Assembly: GCA_963822955.1 (NCBI GenBank)
Contig: CAWGJS010000001.1
Span: 248,001 to 312,000 of the forward strand
Direction: 5' to 3'
From: JAJYUU01 sp963822955
GTDB lineage: Bacteria; Actinomycetota; Actinomycetes; Streptosporangiales; Streptosporangiaceae
DNA: 64,000 bases
Shown here: positions 57,561 through 64,000 of the stretch, piece by piece
Layout of the letters: every line of letters begins with the position of its first letter
Position numbering within the stretch: position 1 is the stretch's first letter
The notes under the pieces: generated by a model
Database searches by the model: none
Told to the model about the DNA's origin: nothing
What the model saw: the letters and a program-made list of their open reading frames with translations, nothing else
Made by a program: the position numbers and the translations under genes

Positions 57561-57693
57561 GTCCAGAGTTTAGTGCGCGGGTCTGTCAATATCGGCGGCG
57601 TTGACCTGCCAGGCAGGCGGGATTCTCGCTCCGGTCGGCGCGCCCCTACGCTGGCACCAGCGAGCCGCAAATGGCAGGAACGTGGAGGTATCG

Positions 57694-58146
57694 GTGCCGG
57701 AGTTGTCCGAGCGAGAGCAGCTGATCAGGGACGCCTTCAACAGCCAGGCGACAAACACGCTGGCCGGGCGGATGGGCATCAGGATCGTCGAGGCCTCAGC
57801 GGGGCGAGTCGTCGGGACGATGCCGGTCGAGGGCAACACCCAGCCGTATGGGATTCTGCACGGCGGCGCGTCCTGTGTGCTCGCTGAGTCACTGGGATCG
57901 CTCGGTTCGGCCCTGCAGGCCGGTCCGGACAGGATCACCGTGGGCATCGAGATCAACGCGACCCACCACCGGGCAGCCCGGTCCGGGCTAGTAACCGGCG
58001 TGGCGACGCTGGCGCACGGCGGACGCACGATGTCCACGTTCGACATCGTGATCACCGACGAGGACGGCAGGCGGGTCTGCACGGCCCGGCTCAGCTGCCT
58101 TCACCGCGACGCCGTGCCCGGCGGCGGGCAGCCGCCTCGACCATGA
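57694..58146 (+). CDS. Hotdog-fold thioesterase (PaaI-like)
   Basis: 150-residue hotdog thioesterase. The HGG motif at 56-58 (YGILHGGASCVLAESLG) holds the oxyanion-helix catalytic residues, followed by INATHHRAARSG. It hydrolyses an acyl-CoA, possibly a phenylacetyl-CoA or 1,4-dihydroxy-2-naphthoyl-CoA type substrate. GTG at 57694 is set by GGAGG 5 nt upstream. Divergent from polA, a common neighbour. Confidence 0.9.
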   Translation: MPELSEREQLIRDAFNSQATNTLAGRMGIRIVEASAGRVVGTMPVEGNTQPYGILHGGASCVLAESLGSLGSALQAGPDRITVGIEINATHHRAARSGLVTGVATLAHGGRTMSTFDIVITDEDGRRVCTARLSCLHRDAVPGGGQPPRP

Positions 58147-58615
58147 TCTCGACGACTTAGTCGTGCGATACGACGGCAAGTCGCCATCCATGTTCTGCCG
58201 CGACCGCGCCGTCGCTCGCCGCACGCTTGCCCCGCGGCGGCGCCGGAATGTGGCCGAGACTGGTCGATAATCAGCGTCGGAGCCGCCGGGCGAAGGGATG
58301 TTTCCCTCATACCGGCAGGGGAATCGCAGTGTCTTTGCGCGGCGCCGCCGCCCGTCGCTAACGTGGTGGCAGAGCGAGGCGACCGAGTAGAGAACGTGCC
58401 GGCCCGGGGAAGGCCGACATGGCACCAAAGGTTCACTAGCTCATGACCGCGGGCCGCTCTGGCGGCCGCGGCCTCAAGCGGCGGGTGCCGGCTGCAATGG
58501 GGGTTATGCGGCCGGCCCCGCGCGCTTGTTCCCTAGCTGGCGGCTCTCGGCCAGCCGCAGCCAGCAGCTGGCTCGCGCTCTCAGCTGGCTCGCGCTCAGC
58601 AGCTGGCTCGCTCTC
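58147..58615. other. Intergenic region with imperfect tandem repeats
   Basis: 469 nt between the thioesterase and the response-regulator 3' end. No coding region is supported on either strand. At about 58563-58620 a unit like CAGCTGGCTCGCGCTCT occurs three times with small changes, just outside the regulator stop. Nothing else is recognised. Confidence 0.4.
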
Positions 58616-59257
58616 TCAGTTGGCCCGCTGGGGACCGTCGGCGGGAGGCTCTCCCTGCTGACCGGCATCCGCGGCGGCGTTCTCCGCCTCGGCCAGGACT
58701 TCCTCGGCGACGGCGCGCATCGTCTGGCGCCGGTCCATCGAGGTTTTCTGGATCCAACGGAACGCCTGCGCCTCCGTCATGCCCCGGCCATCCTGTAGGG
58801 CACCCTTAGCCCGGTCGAGCAGCTTGCGTACCTCGAGTCGCTCGCGGAGGCTGGCAGCCTCAGCGTTCAGTGCCGCGATCTCGGCGAACCTGCTCACCGC
58901 AACCTCGATCGCCGGCACCAGGTCGGCCTTGGTGAACGGCTTGATGAGGTAGGCCATAGCGCCGGCCTCGCTTGCCCGCTGCACGAGGTCACGCTGCGAG
59001 AACGCGGTCAGGATGATCACCGGCGCGACCTGGTTCGCGGTAATGCGCTCAGCGGCGGAGATCCCGTCCAGGCCCGGCATCTTCACGTCCATGATCACCA
59101 GGTCAGGCCGCAGCTCCTCGGCCAGCTTGACTGCGGTCTCGCCATCGCTGGCTTCGCCGGCTACTACGTAGCCTTCCTCCTCGAGCATCTCGCGCAGATC
59201 AAGTCGGATCAGCGCCTCGTCCTCGGCTATCACCACGTTGAAGGGGGTCTTACTCAC
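58616..59257 (-). CDS. pdtaR: ANTAR-domain response regulator (PdtaR/NasT type)
   Basis: 213 residues. Receiver domain 1-125 with acidic pocket AEDE, phospho-acceptor D57 in VIMDVKMPG, Thr in ILTAFSQRD and Lys in YLIKPFTKADL; ANTAR RNA-binding domain at about 140-195 (RKLLDRAKGALQDGRGMTEA, WIQKTSMDRRQTM). It should bind paired-hexaloop RNAs to block termination after phosphorylation, as in mycobacteria; the sensor kinase is not nearby. GTG at 59257. Divergent from the tRNA gene 60 nt away. Confidence 0.93.
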   Translation of the reverse strand: MSKTPFNVVIAEDEALIRLDLREMLEEEGYVVAGEASDGETAVKLAEELRPDLVIMDVKMPGLDGISAAERITANQVAPVIILTAFSQRDLVQRASEAGAMAYLIKPFTKADLVPAIEVAVSRFAEIAALNAEAASLRERLEVRKLLDRAKGALQDGRGMTEAQAFRWIQKTSMDRRQTMRAVAEEVLAEAENAAADAGQQGEPPADGPQRAN

Positions 59258-59316
59258 GAGCAGAGCGTACCGAAAACCCGGTACATTGGCCTGCAGCGCC
59301 CTCACCCCGAGGCGTT

Positions 59317-59390
59317 GCCCCGGTAGACCAACCGGCAGAGTCCGCGGCCTCAAAATCCGTGCAGTGTGGGTTCGACTCCCACCCGGGGCA
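59317..59390 (+). tRNA. tRNA-Leu (anticodon CAA), short variable arm
   Basis: Cloverleaf: acceptor GCCCCGG (59317-59323) with CCGGGGC (59383-59389), discriminator A, no encoded CCA. D arm GAC/GTC with loop CAACCGGCAGA. Anticodon loop CTCAAAA with U33 and CAA at 59351-59353. T arm GTGGG-TTCGACT-CCCAC. The anticodon stem has a G-U and an opened C/U closing pair. The total is 74 nt with a 5-nt variable loop, whereas bacterial tRNA-Leu normally has a long variable arm, so identity as a functional Leu tRNA is likely but odd. An HTH-LAGLIDADG gene follows after 57 nt. Confidence 0.75.
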
Positions 59391-59447
59391 CTTAGAGTGG
59401 CGGCCGGTCGACCATGAATTGTCTGCACCGGATGTCACACTTGGCTC

Positions 59448-60214
59448 ATGTACGATCGTGAATTCCGGATGAATGCTCTGGCGTCAATTGAGCGTGGTCA
59501 GAGTCTTAGGTCCATTAGTATTACCACAGGCGTTTCACGGTCGGCCTTGCGTGACTGGCGCGACCATCCAGACCAGAACTGCCGCCGAGCGCATTGCGCT
59601 CGGTGCGTGCACCCGCCGTCGCTGCCCGAGCCGACGGACCAGTATGCGTATCTGCTTGGCTTATATCTCGGCGATGGCTGCGTCAGCCGTAACGGCGACG
59701 CCGCAAAAGGGATCTGGGTGCTCCGAATCGCATGCGCAGATGCCTGGCCTGGCCTGCTTGAGGAATCAAGCAGGCTGTCAGGGCCATTCGCCCTGACAAC
59801 AAGGTGGGAACCGTGCGGAGCGACGGCTGCAGCTACGTCACCTCCTATTCTCGGCACTGGCCCTGCCTGATCCCGCAGCACGGCCCGGGCAGGAAACACG
59901 ACAGGACCATCGAACTGGAGCCGTGGCAGCGGCTTATCACGAGTCAGCACGCCGACAGTTTCGCTCGAGGGCTATTCCAGTCCGACGGCTGCCGGTTCAC
60001 TAATCGCGTGCGGCGGCCACTCGCTGATGGCGATCACTGGTACGAATATCCGCGCTACATGTTCACGAACGAATCGATGGATATCCTGAACCTGTGCGGG
60101 CAGGCGCTCGATCAGCTTCAGGTGAGCTGGCGGTTCTCGCGCCGGAACACCATCTCCGTGGCTCGTCGCGAGGCTGTTGCCCGGCTGGACCAAACCGTCG
60201 GACCGAAGTACTGA
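59448..60214 (+). CDS. HTH plus LAGLIDADG-type homing-endonuclease-like protein, frameshifted
   Basis: About 255 residues once one shift is repaired. N-terminal helix-turn-helix (about 12-37: SLRSISITTGVSRSALRDW), then two LAGLIDADG-like motifs, YAYLLGLYLGDGCVS (about 66) and FARGLFQSDGCRFT, with PCLIPQHGPGRKHDR between them and FVGPKY-like QTVGPKY at the end. Near 59764 a base is missing (GAATC for GAAATC): the first frame gives LLEESSRL, the second GIKQAVRAIRPDNKVGTV. ATG at 59448 has little ribosome site. Located just after a tRNA gene; such proteins may be mobile nucleases or DNA-binding regulators. Function not proven. Confidence 0.75.
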
Positions 60215-60217
60215 CGG

Positions 60218-61192
60218 TCAGTCAGTGGGGAACGCGGCTTCAGGGCTGGAGCTGGCGGTCGGGACCGCGCCAGGCGGAGAGCCGCCGGTTTCGTCCGGAA
60301 CGGACAGCCCGATCCGCCCCGCGGTAGCCCGGCTCGACCGCGGGCGCAGCATCTGCTGACTCGGCGGCGGCTGTGCCTCGCGGATCAATCGCCGCTGGCG
60401 GCTGCGGTGCTGGACGGCAGCCAGGTAGCCGACCCCCAGCAGGCCGACGGCCACCATCGCGACCAGGCTGGAGCGCAGGTCGTACACCGTCGGCGAGTAA
60501 TCGATCCGCATGGCCTCCAGGGTCGCGCTGGCGGCTGCCCACAACGCCGCGTACAGCGCGAACGCCCGGCCACCGGTGAGAGTGAACCGGTGGATCGCAT
60601 AGCCGACCGCGGCTGCGACCAGCAGGTCAAGCGCCGATTCGTAGAGGAACAGCGGCTGGAAGGCGGCCGCAGCCTGATACCCGCCGACCCGGTGCTGAGG
60701 GGCGATCGCCACGGCCCACGGCAGACCGGACGGATGCCCGTAGAGCGTCTGGCTGAACCAGTTGCCCCACACCGAGATCGCCTGGGCCACGGCAAGTGCG
60801 GGGGCAGCGGCGAGCGCGACCGGGCCGACGTCGATCCCGGTCTGGCGGCAGTACACCCAGGCGGCAAGCGCGCCGGCCGCGACGGCTCCGGCCACGCCCA
60901 TGCCGCCTTGCCAGACCCGAAACACGTCAGTCCAGTCCCGGCCGGGGCCGAAATACAGGTCAAAGTCGGCCAGCACGCTGTAGACACGCGCTCCGACGAA
61001 GCCCACCGGAACCGCGACGGTGGCCAGGTCGAGGATGACTCCGCGCCGCCCGGTGGCCTTCCGGTAGCGCCGGTCTGTGAGCCACAGGGCCACCACAACG
61101 CCGGCCACCATGCACAGCGCGTACGCGCGAACCGGGATCGCGCCAAGGTGCCAGGCCCCGACGGCCGGGCTCGGAAGGTAAGCCACGGGCAT
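60218..61192 (-). CDS. lgt: Prolipoprotein diacylglyceryl transferase homologue, divergent
   Basis: 324 residues with about seven membrane helices, length and topology of Lgt, which moves diacylglycerol from phosphatidylglycerol to lipoprotein cysteines. Recognisable: AIPVRAYALCMVAGVVVALW, RVWQGGMGVAGAV, FQPLFLYESALDLLVAAAVG, LEAMRIDYSP. The signature block normally read as G-R-W/F-G-N-x5-E-L-Y-G is SVWGNWFSQTLYG at 140-152: the essential Arg is V141 and the Glu is T149, though Asn144 and the tyrosines remain. Gly, Pro and Ser fill the C-terminal 50 residues. It may be a weakened or specialised paralogue. Conserved place beside the glt genes. Confidence 0.82.
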   Translation of the reverse strand: MPVAYLPSPAVGAWHLGAIPVRAYALCMVAGVVVALWLTDRRYRKATGRRGVILDLATVAVPVGFVGARVYSVLADFDLYFGPGRDWTDVFRVWQGGMGVAGAVAAGALAAWVYCRQTGIDVGPVALAAAPALAVAQAISVWGNWFSQTLYGHPSGLPWAVAIAPQHRVGGYQAAAAFQPLFLYESALDLLVAAAVGYAIHRFTLTGGRAFALYAALWAAASATLEAMRIDYSPTVYDLRSSLVAMVAVGLLGVGYLAAVQHRSRQRRLIREAQPPPSQQMLRPRSSRATAGRIGLSVPDETGGSPPGAVPTASSSPEAAFPTD

Positions 61193-61272
61193 GATTGGAC
61201 GTTACCTGCCAGCTGTCACATTCGGGGCAGCGTTAACGCCCGGCGATGCCGCTGCGCTGGCCGGGCAGACTG

Positions 61273-62845
<1,573 letters not shown>

Positions 62846-62855
62846 GTCCGCTCCC

Positions 62856-64000
62856 TCAGCCGTTCGCCGCGGCCATCACGGCCGCACTGACATCGAGGCC
62901 GTCGAGCTCGGCCCGGCGCGCTGCGGCCAGCACGCGCTTGTAGTCCCGCGGCATCACCCTGGTGAACCTGGGCAGTGCGGCGTCCCAGTCGGCTAGCAGG
63001 CTGGCCGCCACCGCCGAGCCAGTCTCGGCCTGGTGCCGTCCGACCAGTTCGCGCAGGAAGCATGCGTCCTCGTCGCCCAGCGGCTCGAGGTCGGCCATCT
63101 GCGTGTTGACCCGGCCTGGCTCGGCGTCCAGCAGGTAGGCGATACCGCCGGACATGCCAGCCGCGAAGTTCCGGCCGACCGGGCCGAGCACGACCACGCG
63201 GCCGCCGGTCATGTACTCGCAGCCATGGTCCCCTGTCCCCTCGGCCACGGCAGTCGCGCCGGAGTTGCGGACGCAGAACCGCTCGCCCACGACACCGCGC
63301 AGCAGCATCTCGCCGCTGGTGGCGCCGTATCCGATCACGTTGCCGGCGATCACGTTGTGCTCGGCGGCGAAGACCGAGGCCGCGTCGGGCGCGGCGATGA
63401 TCCGGCCGCCCGACAGGCCCTTGCCGAGATAGTCATTGGCATCGCCATGCAGCCGCAGCGTGATGCCCCTGGGCAGGAACGCGCCGAGTGACTGGCCGGC
63501 CGAGCCCGTCAGGTCGACCTCGATCGTGCCGTCTGGCAGGCCGTCGCCACCCCAGCGCCGGGTCAGCTCGCTGCCGAGCATGGTGCCGACGGTCCGGTTG
63601 ACGTTGCGTACCGGCAGCTCGAGCCGGACCGGCGCGCCCTGCGCCAGCGCGCCTTCGGCTAGCAGGATCAGCGTGTTGTCCAGCGCCTTGTCCAGCTCGT
63701 GGTCCTGGCTTGCCACGCAGTGCCTGGCGGCATCAGGCGGCAGTTCCGGCACGTGCAGTACCGGCTTCAGGTCGACGCCCGCGGCCTTCCAGTGATGGAC
63801 AGCCGCTGTGGTGTCGAGCAGCTCAGCGCGCCCGACCGCCTCGGCCAGCGACCGGAATCCGAGCTGGGCCAGGTACTCGCGGACCTCCTGGGCGAGGAAC
63901 TCGAAGAAGTTAACGATGAACTCGGGCCGGCCGCTGAACCTGGCCCGCAATTCCGGGTTCTGCGTGGCGACGCCGACCGGGCAGGTGTCCAGATGGCAGA
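62856..64000 (-). CDS. gltB: Glutamate synthase large subunit, C-terminal part
   Basis: The 3' 381 codons of gltB, the glutaminase/synthase subunit; the gene continues beyond the right edge. Visible: DTCPVGVATQNPELR near the edge (FMN/iron-sulfur end of the central domain), then the C-terminal beta-helix domain with repeated G-x2-G-x3-G turns (GKGLSGGRIIA, GNVIGYGATSGEM, FCVRNSGATAVAEGTGDHGC, GRNFAAGMSGGIAY). gltD follows 10 nt downstream. Confidence 0.95.
   Translation of the reverse strand, partial: CHLDTCPVGVATQNPELRARFSGRPEFIVNFFEFLAQEVREYLAQLGFRSLAEAVGRAELLDTTAAVHHWKAAGVDLKPVLHVPELPPDAARHCVASQDHELDKALDNTLILLAEGALAQGAPVRLELPVRNVNRTVGTMLGSELTRRWGGDGLPDGTIEVDLTGSAGQSLGAFLPRGITLRLHGDANDYLGKGLSGGRIIAAPDAASVFAAEHNVIAGNVIGYGATSGEMLLRGVVGERFCVRNSGATAVAEGTGDHGCEYMTGGRVVVLGPVGRNFAAGMSGGIAYLLDAEPGRVNTQMADLEPLGDEDACFLRELVGRHQAETGSAVAASLLADWDAALPRFTRVMPRDYKRVLAAARRAELDGLDVSAAVMAAANG

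Noticed and set aside
55836..57887. Long plus-strand open frame opposite polA
   Set aside because: It is the antisense shadow of PolA, with Arg/Gly/Gln-rich composition and no motif.
58300..58440. Possible riboswitch or small RNA in the gap after the thioesterase
   Set aside because: No conserved riboswitch core is recognised and no downstream plus-strand gene exists to be controlled.
58563..58620. Repeats considered as a CRISPR array
   Set aside because: The units are adjacent and imperfect with no unique spacers, and no cas gene is present.

Overview
The window reads as chromosome of a GC-rich, probably mycelial actinomycete; my guess is the Streptosporangiales or a relative. The signs are very high third-position GC, many GTG starts, paired Xre/DUF5753 and DUF397 genes, an ANTAR regulator, a Scr1-type regulatory region, and a gene order (cmk, tyrA, rsuA-type, scpB, scpA, parA-like, xerD, ald, NUDIX, pyrG, then uvrB, coaE, rpsA, polA) typical of actinobacterial cores. 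The exact genus cannot be read from the sequence. No rRNA, CRISPR array or complete prophage is visible.

Positions 1-31.9 kb are accessory and mostly metabolic or regulatory. They hold a polyol/sugar-acid dehydrogenase, a quinone oxidoreductase, an ATP-dependent DNA ligase, a ClpC-type AAA+ unfoldase, a ferredoxin reductase and an AlkA-type glycosylase. A catalase relic follows. Next is an unusual redox-signalling pair: a receiver domain fused to a thioredoxin-reductase-like flavoprotein, and a cyclic-nucleotide-binding-domain histidine kinase. A decayed TnpB element sits between the two genes. After these come a methyltransferase, peroxiredoxin, epimerase, Tat-exported phosphoesterase, a divergent YceI/MarR pair, PaiB, and an archaeal-type AspRS preceded by what looks like a T-box leader. 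A PadR-controlled ABC exporter and two redox enzymes follow, then two convergent Xre/DUF397 modules and a serine-kinase-like anti-sigma factor.

Positions 31.9-64 kb are largely housekeeping and mostly on the minus strand: der-cmk-tyrA-chorismate mutase; rsuA/rluB-scpB-scpA-small protein-parA-like; an inserted amino-acid permease; xerD-ald-NUDIX-pyrG; a DMT transporter; uvrB, coaE, rpsA, a GNAT protein, a penicillin-acylase-type hydrolase, polA, a hotdog thioesterase, a PdtaR-type regulator, a tRNA with anticodon CAA, an HTH-LAGLIDADG gene, an Lgt homologue, gltD, and the 3' part of gltB running off the end.

At least seven otherwise normal genes carry one reading-frame shift each (ABC permease, aldo/keto reductase, der, amino-acid permease, penicillin acylase, LAGLIDADG gene, gltD). 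In each case the missing protein continues cleanly in the next frame. Because der and gltD are core genes, the simplest reading is single-base indel errors in the source sequence. I therefore annotate each as one gene across the shift. The catalase remnant is different: it has a stop, a shift and both ends missing, so it is a real pseudogene.
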